DNA of 64,000 nt from Nakazawaea peltata (GCA_001599355.1 BCGQ01000003.1:684468-748467), one strand, 5' to 3'; counted from the stretch's first letter, positions 51,895-62,634 are shown. Numbers and translations are program-made. The notes: generated from the sequence alone by a model not told the origin.

Positions 51895-52233
51895 TTATAA
51901 TGCATTTATATTTATTTATATGTCTTTAGTAGAAGTGTCTACTGTTGAAGTATCTACGGTTGAAGTACTACAGTTGAAGTATCTACAGCTGAGGTATCAG
52001 CATTCAAGTCCAACTATTGTGTCTACGGTTTCACTAGGGATGATCTACCATATCCAGTTACACCCCCCTCCATTACCTATCCTTCCCTTAGGTATAGACA
52101 GCCCCAGATCGTAGACCCCATACCAGACAGCCCCTCATTTTAATCCCCCACAATTAAAGAAAAACTAACCAAAATCCTAAAGGAAATTAATTATAAATCT
52201 CACTACAAACTACCCGACAAACCACCGAGTAAA
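51895..52233. other. Intergenic, short GTN-type repeat
   Basis: 339 bp before the complex I subunit. At 51930-52000 it has a degenerate 12-15 bp repeat built on GTTGAAGTA/TCTAC units. Nothing else is recognised. Confidence 0.5.
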
Positions 52234-52719
52234 ATGATTAGAAACTGTACTAAAAGTGTTGTTAGAACCCTAAGAACATCTTCTCGTGTGAGATACAGTT
52301 CAGCTACATCGCTGATTACTCAGGAAGAGGAGACTCGTACTGCTTCTGGATACAAAAATGCATCGGTTGTCGATTCATCAACCGCCCCAAAGGAAGCCAT
52401 CTTTAAACAAGCACCAAATCGTAATGCACCTTGGTCAGCATCTCAAGTCCCAAGAGAATCTGTTTTTCAAAGTCATGCTAGATTCCAAGGTAAAGATTTA
52501 ACTCAGCAACCAATGCCACAATCCGCCATGGAGTTGATTCTTAAACAACCAATTAGATATTTGGAGCATGAAAACATTGCAGTATGTGATGGAAACAGGG
52601 GTGGATTACAAGGACACCCAAGAGTCTATATTAACTTAGATCTGCCTAAACTGAATACTTGCGGTTATTGTGGTTTAAGATTTGCCAAACTGGAATTCAA
52701 GTCAGTTATTGAGCCATAA
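52234..52719 (+). CDS. Complex I zinc-site subunit (NDUFS6 homologue)
   Basis: Predicted 161-residue accessory subunit of mitochondrial NADH:ubiquinone oxidoreductase, known as NDUFS6 in humans and NUMM in Yarrowia, which binds zinc between the N and Q modules. It has an Arg/Ser-rich mitochondrial presequence (about 1-35) and the C-terminal zinc motif HPRVYINLD...CGYCGLRF, where the His and paired Cys are expected ligands. Its presence shows that this yeast keeps respiratory complex I, unlike Saccharomyces and its close kin. CTG codons in the zinc-motif region read as Ala give LDAPKANTCGYCG. Confidence 0.88.
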   Translation: MIRNCTKSVVRTLRTSSRVRYSSATSLITQEEETRTASGYKNASVVDSSTAPKEAIFKQAPNRNAPWSASQVPRESVFQSHARFQGKDLTQQPMPQSAMELILKQPIRYLEHENIAVCDGNRGGLQGHPRVYINLDLPKLNTCGYCGLRFAKLEFKSVIEP

Positions 52720-53133
52720 TGGGAATCACCTTATTATTTATCCACTATTTATCTACTATTTATTTATCTACTTATTTATTTATTTGTTCAATATTTATTC
52801 CGTAATTGATTCAGTTACTTATTTATTTTATTATTTGTTTGTAGTTATTTTGTACTGCAGAGATGGCTCGATTCGGTTCTGGTCTGATTCTGTTCAATGG
52901 TGTCTCATGGCTGTTCCGTGGTTCCCCATCGACTTCCCTTCCCTTTTCTTTACTTCCCTTTTCTTTACTTCCCTTTTCTTTACTTCCCTTCTCCACACTC
53001 CCCTCATTAACCTTTTTCATCAAATGGTCGTGCAAAAATACCAAATCAACTACCGCGCGCCAAAAAAAACAACGCAGACTTAAAGCTCTCTAATTTTTGT
53101 TTATAAGAGAACAAGGAGGGTAGAACAGTAAAG
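52720..53133. other. SEC28 promoter with T-rich and 15-bp repeats
   Basis: 414 bp. TTATTTATCTAC-type repeats occupy 52730-52850, then a 15-bp pyrimidine repeat (52939-52990). A GCGCGC block lies at about 53055-53060, 75 bp before the SEC28 ATG. Confidence 0.55.
52939..52990. repeat. 15-bp pyrimidine tandem repeat
   Basis: Three exact units of TTCCCTTTTCTTTAC at 52939-52953, 52954-52968 and 52969-52983, plus a partial fourth, 145-195 bp before the SEC28 ATG. Confidence 0.9.
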
Positions 53134-54055
53134 ATGGACGACAGTAGTGGTATGTGAGATCGATCGATCTATGTTCATGATATGTTACTAACTTTCAGCA
53201 GAATTTTACCTTTTGCAGCAGCAATTCTTCAGCGGTCAATTCAAAGAGGTTATCGCCACCCCAAGTGATGCCTTTGAATTTGATGATTCCTTATTGAAAC
53301 AGTACTACGAGTACTACTACAGGGCTAAATTATCATTAGGAGAATACGATGACGTAGTTAATGATTTGGATTCCAAGACTGAGGATGCTGGTAAACAAGC
53401 TCTCAAAGAATTTGCTGTCTTTTTGAAGAGCGGTGAGGAATCTAGTGAGGCTCTTGAGTCGATTATTGAGGAACATTATTCCGATGACTCGACTGTCTTG
53501 AAGATTGGTGGGTTTTATTATACTAGAATTGGACAAGTGGATAAACTGATCTCATTATTTGAAAGTTCCAAGACTGAAGATTTGGAACTGTTATGTATCT
53601 TGGTATTATTCAGAGTTTATTCTAATAATTTGACTAAACTGGCACTGGAATTAGCCAATTTGAAGAAAATTTCCAATGATTCCATCACTTTTAACTTGAT
53701 CGAATGTTTTGTTAACTCCATGTCTGGTAATTATCAATCATCTTTCTACTTTTTCGAAGAGATTGAACAACAATTCCCAAATTTCCAAAACAAATTACAA
53801 TTATTGGTATTGAATTTACAATTATTACAACTTCCTGAAGCTCAAGAGATTTTAGAACAATTAGAAGTTAATGAGGACCTTACTGGGGATCTTCTTGCAA
53901 ACAAGATCTCTTTCAATGCATTAACCCACGCTAGCTCTGAAAATGAAGTGTTGATCGAAGATTTGAAACTGAAAAATCCTCAACATGCCTTCTTGTTGGA
54001 TCATCAAGAGAAGTCACAACTCTTTGATGAAATTGTTCTGAAATATAAGCAATAA
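53134..54055 (+). CDS. SEC28: Coatomer epsilon subunit Sec28, spliced
   Basis: Epsilon-COP stabilises alpha-COP in the coat of Golgi-to-ER vesicles. Exon 1 is 53134-53149 and exon 2 is 53199-54055, giving 290 residues against 296 in S. cerevisiae. The 49-nt intron has GTATGT and TACTAACTTTCAG. The joined start is MDDSSAEFYLLQQQFFSGQF. TPR-like helical repeats fill the protein; the end HAFLLDHQEKSQLFDEIVLKY is the family signature. Without the intron the frame has no ATG near its start. It converges on a membrane-protein gene with 83 bp between stops. Confidence 0.92.
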
Positions 54056-54138
54056 ATACAGTATAGAGTTTATAATTAAGCAAAATGTTTTCTATTAAAT
54101 GCAATGTATGAAATTTTAAATAATGAAATCAGAGGGTA

Positions 54139-54882
54139 TCAAACTTCTTCTGGCAAATTGTTGACTAACTTTTCCAAGTCTTGATACTCGTAGTCAGAAT
54201 CTTCAACAGCTTCCTCTTCGACCTTAGAAAGGTAGCAATAGAGTAACTTACAGCACTCAACAATGAAGATATTGGTGAGCCAGTAGATACAGAAACCATC
54301 GTCACATTCAACTTGGAAAGCAGCTTGTGGAAATACCAATTTCAGGTTGACGATGACACAGAAGATAAAGATCAAGGCAAAAACCAAACCGAGTTCCAAA
54401 ATCCTGAAGAAAATTGAGACTAATGTTTTAGGTACCTTGGCATCGGACAGCAGATCTTCTTCGGAGGAAGAACTATGGAAATAGTTGACCAATAAAAGGT
54501 AATAGATGTGGAACACATTAATCAGGATGATTTGGTTGACTTCATGGAAGAAACACATGACTGTACCGAATAATGTAAGCGAGACAAACATAGTAATCAA
54601 ATCATGGCGCCAAAGTTGACGGAACATCAACAGATACAGAGCAACTACTACTGTAGAAGTCAAAGAGATCCACATAACATCATTTGGCGATGTTCCCTCA
54701 GCAACTTGTTCATTTCCTCCAGTGAAACCATTAAGAACATTAAGTAATAAGTAAAGACTTCCACAATTTAAAAAGTGGAACAGACTAGACTTGTGGAAAA
54801 TTGTGAACAGGTACAAACCGATAAAGACGGTGAGCAAAAACTGATAATTTGATATGAGTTCGGATGTGAATATTATTGTCAT
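54139..54882 (-). CDS. Unrecognised polytopic membrane protein, 247 residues
   Basis: Seven hydrophobic segments can be traced at about residues 15-30, 37-52, 70-90, 97-113, 117-135, 155-185 and 200-216, followed by an acidic cytosolic-type tail (VEEEAVEDSDYEYQDLEKL). There is a short polar loop with Ser/Glu at about 138-145 and another with CDDGFC (about 193-198) that could hold a disulfide. No signature of a known transporter or receptor is apparent. The ATG at 54882 is the first in frame. The tail is acidic, as in the next gene downstream on the same strand (56445-57584), but I see no sequence similarity between the two. Lineage-restricted genes are possible. Confidence 0.6.
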   Translation of the reverse strand: MTIIFTSELISNYQFLLTVFIGLYLFTIFHKSSLFHFLNCGSLYLLLNVLNGFTGGNEQVAEGTSPNDVMWISLTSTVVVALYLLMFRQLWRHDLITMFVSLTLFGTVMCFFHEVNQIILINVFHIYYLLLVNYFHSSSSEEDLLSDAKVPKTLVSIFFRILELGLVFALIFIFCVIVNLKLVFPQAAFQVECDDGFCIYWLTNIFIVECCKLLYCYLSKVEEEAVEDSDYEYQDLEKLVNNLPEEV

Positions 54883-56444
54883 TATGATTATTATCTGATC
54901 TTGGTGATGATGATGTACTCAAATCCCTCGTCACCGGATCTCTTGGTTCTTTTATATCGCTAGACGGTATTAAGTACTACAGTGGTTTGGCCTAGAAAAG
55001 GGGAAACACATTCCTAGAAATTGTGCATAATTTGATAGAGTCGTACTAAAAAAAAAGTATTACACCCATGTGCGCCTTATGCATGAGATGCCTAAAAAAT
55101 TGTAGGGAGAAGTTAGGAGAGAAGTAGGGAGGGAAGGTTTAAATTAGGGTATCAGTCACAAGGGTATCCGATAGTCTGGGAGAATTGCATGATTTAGACG
55201 ACAGAATCAATGAATGAAGTACTTAGACTGTTTATTTACACATCTTTATACTGACCTCGAGGGGGTTAGTAATAGTTTAAGCTGTTAGATCGAGAAAAAT
55301 AGTACGAAAAACATGCGAAACCTTATTACAGTGGTTTAGAACTGTAAATATAAAAAGGGTGGAAAAATAGTGCCGATATACAGATATTACTTGGATATTT
55401 CATGAGAAGGAGAAGGTTACCAAATCAGCACAATCAGTGGCAAAGAATATGGTACCTGCACTGGTAATCCCATGTATTTAGGAGAAGAGCAGCCGAATCT
55501 GAGATGCGCTGACTATATTAAGGCTAAGAAAAAAAAAAAATATAACCAGGCCATGTGGGCAGCAGTACAAAAAGCTGATCTTGTGAGCACAATGGACCCG
55601 TTTTTCATCTTAGAAATAACAGTGTAGTCATATGTGTTTAGCCGACATTAGTAGGATCAACGGGCTGTCTAAGATCGCGAAAAAAACATGCTAGCTCTTC
55701 TACTTCACCTAACCCCTCCATATCTCAAATGAGGTTGACTTGGGTACTCATCTCCAACAACTCCCCCTCTCCTCCTTCCCTCTACATTTATCTAATCAGT
55801 TCGCCTCAGATTCCATGCACAGTTTAACGCTGTGCCCAATTTATTCTTCTATAGAGCGAAAAAAGAAAGAAAAAATTACAGTGGATTTATTGAAAAACGT
55901 GCGCTCCCCTACAAAAAAATATGCACACACCTCGTTTCTCTAGCAGAGGTATCGGAAGACCTGATTTTGCTTGCATCCACGAGATCGAGGGTTGTGTAAT
56001 GGTTGATAGGGCACAGGATCTGACAGCACTCTAAGAGCTCTCACGCCTAACAGCTCACGCAGAACTAAAATTCAAGCACACTACAATCAGCTACATACGA
56101 TCAAATCGTTCTCGTAAAATAAAGCCTAGCTATCAAATTTCTAGTTAAAATCAGTGAGCAAGAAAGTAAAATAAAATATACACAAATGCATACATCACTA
56201 GTTATAATCGGAGGTACTTCATCAGAAGTAATGAGGGAAAGAGAATTAAGAAGTCTGTGATAGACAGTATGCCATTTCAAATGACATTGGTGAATTAGCA
56301 TTTTAGACTAGCTAAATATGCTTGCTTTAAGAGTGATCACAACCGATTATATCCTCATATAGTGTGTAATTGTAGTAAGAAATGCACGATAAAATGACAA
56401 GTGGACAAGATATGCTAAGAGATGAATAATGACCTTATGGCAAC
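54883..56444. other. Gene-free interval between the two membrane-protein genes
   Basis: 1.56 kb with no ORF of interest and no RNA gene seen. A-rich runs lie near 55048-55056 and 55529-55540. One minus-strand TACTAAC (about 55268-55274) has no clear donor or coding exon nearby, so I call nothing from it. Confidence 0.45.
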
Positions 56445-57584
56445 TCAAGCCAAATCTTGATGAGAAACAATGTAGAATTTTTCAATGGAAACAACATTCT
56501 TGTTGTTCTTCTTTCCCATAGATTTCTTCTTCTGGGACTTCAGAGTTGCCAACATTGAGTTTTCTGTTAACAGTCCGACAGATAAGGCACGAGGTTTTTC
56601 TTCACTATTGTTAGCCTCATTATCATCAAAGTAAGAGTCTTGATCATCTTCATTATCTGTGTCATAATATTCATCTTCTAAAGACAGAACATAATCCAAA
56701 CCTCTAAAATCTTGGTAGTTTTTGTATCTGAATAAGTAATAATAAGCAGCTCCATACAACAGTATAAGAGTCACCAACTTCACAAGCATGCCAGTTCTGT
56801 GGTACGAAATCAAATCATCATCAACTCCGGGACTGGTAGTCGATGTAATTTCATCTTCTTCCGGTCTGTAAATAAATCTCTCCAATTCTTCAGGGGGAGG
56901 CATTTTAGAGGAGGAAGAATCTCCATCTGGAGTCATTCCAACTCTAATGAAAGGAGCCTTGAACACGAAGTTAAGGAATAAAAACAGTTCCATAATCAAA
57001 GAACTCTTATACAGCAAGCCCAACCTCCAATTAGACTTGGCAATTCTATGGAAAAAGTCAACAGCCGACATATTCTTATTGCTCTCAAAGGCACCAACCA
57101 TAAGTGACATCAGCAGAGTGATAATAACCAGACACATGAATCTGTTAAGTAAAAAGAATTGCTTGACCAAAGAACCAAGTAACATAAATGGAAGCATAAG
57201 TAAAAAAGTGAACATCAACAAAAAGACACTGGAAATCATCTTATGGTTGAAAAGAAAAGTTTGCAAGTTTCTCGTGAGTAATAATCTGGCCAAAATCACG
57301 TTGAGAATAGTAAGAATTCCAAATTCCTTGAATATATTCTCACCCACATTTCCATATAATAAATCAGCCAAAGACAACAACGCGGTCACAAGGCAAATCA
57401 AACGACTAATTATTGACAGTTGTAACTCCCTCTTTGGTACATAGAAATCATTCAACAGAATAAACTTGTACATCACAGGGAACCTGATAAAGACCAACAA
57501 AGCAATATAAACCGTAAGATGAAGGTTTAAATCTTCAAAAGCAACCCTACTGATAAAGTTGCATACAGAATGCAACTCTATCAT
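56445..57584 (-). CDS. Unrecognised polytopic membrane protein, 379 residues
   Basis: About six to seven hydrophobic segments lie in the first 215 residues (near 22-43, 58-72, 88-102, 114-140, 146-165 and 190-212), then a polar loop with Pro/Glu (about 220-260), one more segment (about 268-285), a strongly acidic Asp/Glu stretch (about 300-330) and a basic Lys-rich end. I do not recognise the family. The late membrane segment followed by an acidic then basic tail suggests a large cytosolic tail. The start is a true ATG. It lies on the same strand as the membrane protein at 54139-54882 but 1.56 kb from it, so co-transcription is unlikely. Confidence 0.6.
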   Translation of the reverse strand: MIELHSVCNFISRVAFEDLNLHLTVYIALLVFIRFPVMYKFILLNDFYVPKRELQLSIISRLICLVTALLSLADLLYGNVGENIFKEFGILTILNVILARLLLTRNLQTFLFNHKMISSVFLLMFTFLLMLPFMLLGSLVKQFFLLNRFMCLVIITLLMSLMVGAFESNKNMSAVDFFHRIAKSNWRLGLLYKSSLIMELFLFLNFVFKAPFIRVGMTPDGDSSSSKMPPPEELERFIYRPEEDEITSTTSPGVDDDLISYHRTGMLVKLVTLILLYGAAYYYLFRYKNYQDFRGLDYVLSLEDEYYDTDNEDDQDSYFDDNEANNSEEKPRALSVGLLTENSMLATLKSQKKKSMGKKNNKNVVSIEKFYIVSHQDLA

Positions 57585-59327
57585 ATTGGGTTTGAGTATT
57601 AAAGGAACAGAATGACACCAAGAAAAAGAACTCTGAAAACAGGTTTGCCTTCAAAGATTAATCCAGTAAAGAAATGGGATACTTAGTTTAATTTATAAGA
57701 ATTGCACTCCAGGGATGACTCCATGCTACAAATATATGAGAGTGATCTACCTCCGGGAGTTTCTTTTTTCTGTTTTTTCTCCGGAAGTAGTTTACTAAGC
57801 TGAGGCTTTCTGCATCAAGTCTGTTACAAATCGATGTGCGGAGCATTCTAAGCTCCGACAAGGGTCTTTTTCCTAACAATTTTGCTAAAAAATTACGATT
57901 ACTCTGGCAACAAGGAAGAAATCCCTTGTGCGGATCATGGAAAAACGAGACCTAGAACGCAAAATCGAGTTGCTAATATGTATTTCTTGAGGTCGGGCGT
58001 GCAGTTTTTCGCATACAGATGCATGATTTACTAAATTTATACATATTTTTAGTATAGGGTTTTTTCTTGCACATACGAAAATGAGTGATGGCTACGGTTC
58101 TGAGGAAGCGGGAAACAATAGGAGAAGAGGTCAAGGGAGGGTCAGCACGGCAAGGCCGGGGCATGTGTATGGTTTTTCGTCATCAAGGTGTGGGGAACGA
58201 CTAGGGAGTTAACTACGTAATTGGCTAAACTATTGGAGTGCCTCCAATCTATTGTCAAGAATTAGAATAAGCTATTTTCATATTTGTTTCAAACTATATT
58301 AAAGCACAATAGTAGAGCCCTTACTTTGGTGTATTTTTAAGTTTCGCGTTGGGGATGAGAACGTAAATGGCCATTTGTATTATCTAAATGTGTGTCTGAT
58401 GCCTATTCACAATAATAATCGTCTTGCTTATCAGTTTTTATTCCATTGACTATCCCATCACCTCTAATAGTTGTGCATTATTAGTTAATTGATTCGCGTG
58501 TCTGGCCGCCAATGTTAGAACCAAGTAAAAAAAACTAATCCGCGGCCAACTAGTTATAGAGAAAAATCTTTATGCAGCCTCTATGTAATATTGCGTTAAA
58601 AGAACAAAAAGATAAAAAATACTCTTTTTTTCATATGACAAACTCAAAATGTATCACATTTAAAATGAAACAGATATTGCTTATCATAGTAGGAAACCCT
58701 TGCGATATTCTGCTGATACGGATCTTGATGGGATCATCTGGTCGTATTCGTGCAGAACATTTGGGAGCTAGGGTTTTATTCCTGCTCCTCTTTTATTGAG
58801 GCTAGACCTTTTCCTCGTATCTTGCTTCCGGAATCCTCAAAATTCATTTCAATGACAACCAGACCATCCGGCTAATTTGAGGATGAGTATCAAAATCGAG
58901 GCTGACCCTCTACAAGCTGCTTTCATCTTGAAACGGCGATCCTTGCCATCACTGAGTAAAATAATAATTGCAATCTAAAAAAGAAATAATTTGAAACCAA
59001 ATACTGAACCTCCATAGATGAGGCGTATCAAATCTTCTGTGTAATATAGATGATCGAAAGTATATTCCAGATAATATCGATTCTCCTATACTACAAGACC
59101 GGCTAAGAGATTAAATCATGCATCCCGGTAAATTTACTCTAACTAAATCTATTTCTCCTGACTTCCATCAGTATAACTCATCCGTTGGTGTAATCAGTAG
59201 TGCGTTCAATATCAATATCCAAATAAGGTAACCCCAATAATTTCCCTAGAGAAAAATTCTGGCTGATACAGAAAACAAATAGGCAAGTTAAAAAGTTGGG
59301 ATAGTGCTTAAGAAGTATTACACGGCA
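57585..59327. other. Long divergent region upstream of SDS3
   Basis: 1.74 kb. No convincing ORF; short frames at 57688-57879, 57973-58164 and 58572-58799 lack any protein-like pattern. A seven-base inverted repeat (TGGCCGC near 58503, GCGGCCA near 58540) flanks an A-rich spacer. Otherwise nothing recognised. Confidence 0.45.
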
Positions 59328-60604
59328 ATGGAAGGACATTCTCATCAACATATGGGTCATCAAGCTGGCGCCCTGTATCATGGACAATATATCATGAATG
59401 TGGGATATCCTAATGGATCGACTGAAAAAGGTATGTGTTTTATAGAGCTTTAGTGGATGGCGTATTTTGTCCTCCTGGGTGGAATTTTTACTAACGTGTA
59501 CCAGCTAATCATTACCAAGCCAATCATCATGGACCACCTCCACCGGCTGGACTCCCTCATATGGTGAATCAGTATCAGCAATATCCTCATCCAGCTGATT
59601 ATCAAATGTACCAGCAGCAAGGTCAGATGCCACCTCAAGTTCCACCTCAAGAACAACAACCTGATGGAATGATACAACCGATGATTCAAGTAGTTCATCA
59701 GCAGAGTCAAACCACTATGAAAAAGGATAAGAGACGTCAAACTATCTTGAACAGATTACATAAATTGGAAGAAAAATTCATCGAAGATAAAGACAGTTAC
59801 TATCATTCAAATTTGAGAGATTTACAGATGAGTTTATCTAGTTTGCACAATCATACTAATGAAGAATGTCTCACGAAGGTTCAAGATTTCCGTGAACTGA
59901 GAGATGCCGAATTGACCAGATTAAGATTGAGTGAAGAATATTTGGTTTACAGAACTGTGACATTATTTAAAGATGAGTATGACCAGCTGCAAGACAGCTA
60001 TGAGAACTTGATCAAACAGGTGAAACTGAAGTTATACGAGAGAATCAATAAGAAGATTGTGAATTTGAAACATGAGAAACTGCTAATGGATGTTTCTACA
60101 ACGATATCGCTTTCCTCGTCATCACAAGCATATGGATCTGGAGGATATAATGGAGTGGCGTCTGGAGGGTCAAGGTCTAGAAGAAGAGAAGAAAGTCAAA
60201 GAAAGAAGGCTGCAGCCGATACAGATTACGATTCGGGATACGATTCTGCCGGATATACTTCACAATATGGTAATGGATCTGGACATGGACATTCTGGGTC
60301 AGCCACCGGTGGTAATTCTCGTAAAAGAAAGAAGACAGCTTTAGGTAACGGATATAACAGCGGCAATGGTGCTCTCACCGAAGACGATTTCGATCAAATG
60401 ACAATGGACGAACTTGACGAGTTACTCAATGAAGGAAGTGATACCCAAAGTGCTGGACATCATAGTACTAGAGCCCATGCTGGTAATACTGGTTCGGGAA
60501 CTGGTGGTCATGGTAAAAAACATAAGACAGTTCAAGATCTGTTGAAACCATTAGATGAATCTGAATTGCAAGAAGATTTGAAACTTATGAGGGGTATGAA
60601 GTGA
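59328..60604 (+). CDS. SDS3: Rpd3L histone deacetylase subunit Sds3, spliced
   Basis: Structural subunit of the Rpd3L/Sin3 histone deacetylase complex. Exon 1 is 59328-59430 and exon 2 is 59505-60604, giving 400 residues; the 74-nt intron has GTATGT and TTACTAACGTGTACCAG. The N-terminus is His/Gln/Pro-rich. The Sds3 domain (about 120-245) is a long helix starting KKDKRRQTILNRLHKLEEKF and continuing with LRDAELTRLRLSEEYLVYR to the short LKHEKLLMDV. The middle is Gly/Ser-rich and the end KPLDESELQEDLKLMR matches yeast Sds3. Exon 1 was chosen for its ATG, intact frame and consensus splice sites. Dep1 is a related alternative but fits less well. Confidence 0.85.
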
Positions 60605-60913
60605 CGTCTCTCCACCCCTTCATCTGTCCCTACAACTCTCCCTACAACTCTCCCTATTAAATATTCCTAATAAACGTGCGCCGCACCTATCGCTTAGATT
60701 TTATTTTTTCCTAACAATCCGGTCGTCTGATGGTAGTACTAAATGTGTTTTGATTTGTGTGTGGATTCTTTGTAGTTTCTGTGTGATTTCGCTAAGATTT
60801 TGCTGCGATTTTGGTACGATTTAGGTACGATTTCGGTACAAATTCGGCTCGACTTAACTAAGATTTCGGTGCGATTTGGGTGCGATTTAAAGTTGCTGTC
60901 TGAGGTAATAGTC
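60605..60913. other. KTR promoter region
   Basis: 309 bp after SDS3. The first part has CCCTACAACTCT direct repeats (60628-60652); the second is the 11-bp GATTT array. Confidence 0.5.
60779..60889 (+). promoter_or_regulatory. 11-bp phased GATTT array upstream of the KTR gene
   Basis: GATTT falls at 60785, 60796, 60807, 60818, 60829, 60862, 60873 and 60884, exactly every 11 bp; the two missing steps (60840, 60851) hold AAATT and GACTT. Many units read GGTACGATTT or GGTGCGATTT. The array ends 24 bp before the chosen ATG. Short A/T tracts in helical phase suggest curved DNA or side-by-side protein sites. Confidence 0.65.
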
Positions 60914-62617
60914 ATGTTAAACTTTCGGGTTTTATCAGGACGACGCGTGCGAATTAGTGGAACTCGCTATTATGTCAAGCTGCCCGTTTTTTATAGTGGC
61001 ATTTCTTTTATTATAGCTATTGTTATTTTCATAATAGTCAAATTGACTAAAGGCGGTGATGACCCTCATACTACGACTACATTAGTCCAATTTGATGTGG
61101 AGAAGGCCAATTTGTTTAGTGCTGAGAATTTAAAGTCATTCCCAATCCCAATGAGATCGATCAAGTCCGATGCGGACGATGTCTTCCTGCATGGTTGTCG
61201 TGAGATTGACCCGGAGGCAGATTCTAAGAGATTAAACGCTGCCTTAGTTGTTCTCTCTAGGAACTCTGAATTGGAAGGAGCTATCAAATCCATGAAATCT
61301 TTAGAACGCCATTTCAATCAATGGTTCCATTATCCTTGGGTATTTCTTAATGATGAACCTCATACTCAAGAATTTAAAGATGAGATCGTCAAACATACAA
61401 AATCCAAAGTGTCATTTGGAACGATCCCAAAATCTGATTGGGAATTTACGGAACCAAATACTCTGGAGATGAATGAACATATTATGAATCAAGGTGATAG
61501 AGGTATTATGTACGGACAACTCGAAAGTTATCATAAGATGTGTCGGTTCTACTCTCTGAATTTCTTCAGACATGAATTAGTTAGAAATTTAGATTGGTAT
61601 TGGAGGGTCGAACCGGATGTCGAATTTTACTGTGATTTAACGTATGATCCTTTCAGAGAGATGGAGAAAAACGGAAAGAAATATCTGTTCACCGTGATGA
61701 TCCGAGAATTAGTAGACACCATCCCCAATTTATTCAGATACACCACACTGTTCATCAATCAAACCCCAGATCTTCAAATCGATTCATCTAAAAAACTGTG
61801 GAATCTTTTTATTAAGGACTATGGATTTTATGATGGGAAAAACAAGGCTAAATATGCCGGGATGGAGACCCCCTCTCAAGTGATTCAGCAAGTGGCCAAG
61901 AATCTGAAATTCTCAAAATTAATGAACTCCAAATCCGATCAAGATATCGATCCAGACGTCTTAGCAGAATTCTTAGACTACAAATCCAAATCCATAAATA
62001 GTAAAACCCTCCTGGATCGGTTCCAGCTCCAGGAGTACAATCTCTGTCATTTTTGGTCCAATTTCGAGATCGCGCGCACTGATTTGTTCCTTAACCCCTT
62101 GTACAACCTGTACATAAAGTTTTTAGAGAAGTCTGGGGGGTTCTATAAGGAGAGATGGGGGGATCTGCCGATTCATTCTTTAGCGGTGGGATTCCTTTTG
62201 GATATAGATGAGGTTCATTATTTCCGTGATATAGGTTATAAACATTCTACTTTAGGTCATTGTCCTAACAATGATCCTCAGAACCAACTACCGTTCACTC
62301 CCGCAGAACAGAAATCTGTTTATGATACACCTTATAAATGGGATAAACCTCAGACCAATGGAGTTGGTTGTCGTTGTAAATGTCCTGTAAACTTTATAGA
62401 GATTGAGAATTCCGGTGGCTCATGCATGGGACAATGGATAGGACTCACATCGATGAGTTCTCCATCCCTAAAACTTGACCTTGATTCTGTGGAATCCATA
62501 GTTAACAAAAAGTTAGACACATTCCTTCTGGAAGGTGGGAAACTCAAGGATTGGAGATTGACATCAGATGAGGTCGCTCTGTTGTCTAAGGTACGTATAG
62601 ATAAAATAGAGCTGTAG
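60914..62617 (+). CDS. KRE2/KTR-family alpha-1,2-mannosyltransferase
   Basis: Predicted 567-residue Golgi type II membrane glycosyltransferase (GT15) that extends mannose chains on glycoproteins. A short basic tail (about 1-25) precedes the membrane anchor (about 30-48) and a stem. Catalytic-domain landmarks: AALVVLSRNSELEGAIKSM, the metal and donor region WYWRVEPDVEFYCDLTYDPF, YNLCHFWSNFEIA, and the GFYKERWGDLPIHSLAVGFL segment. The late HSTLGHCPNNDP and cysteine-rich GVGCRCKCP block fits the Ktr4/5/7 branch rather than Kre2 itself, so no symbol is assigned. The frame is open upstream only from TTG, so I take the ATG at 60914. It converges on UBP1 with 17 bp between stops. Confidence 0.87.
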   Translation: MLNFRVLSGRRVRISGTRYYVKLPVFYSGISFIIAIVIFIIVKLTKGGDDPHTTTTLVQFDVEKANLFSAENLKSFPIPMRSIKSDADDVFLHGCREIDPEADSKRLNAALVVLSRNSELEGAIKSMKSLERHFNQWFHYPWVFLNDEPHTQEFKDEIVKHTKSKVSFGTIPKSDWEFTEPNTLEMNEHIMNQGDRGIMYGQLESYHKMCRFYSLNFFRHELVRNLDWYWRVEPDVEFYCDLTYDPFREMEKNGKKYLFTVMIRELVDTIPNLFRYTTLFINQTPDLQIDSSKKLWNLFIKDYGFYDGKNKAKYAGMETPSQVIQQVAKNLKFSKLMNSKSDQDIDPDVLAEFLDYKSKSINSKTLLDRFQLQEYNLCHFWSNFEIARTDLFLNPLYNLYIKFLEKSGGFYKERWGDLPIHSLAVGFLLDIDEVHYFRDIGYKHSTLGHCPNNDPQNQLPFTPAEQKSVYDTPYKWDKPQTNGVGCRCKCPVNFIEIENSGGSCMGQWIGLTSMSSPSLKLDLDSVESIVNKKLDTFLLEGGKLKDWRLTSDEVALLSKVRIDKIEL

Positions 62618-62634
62618 AATACCATGTATTAATA

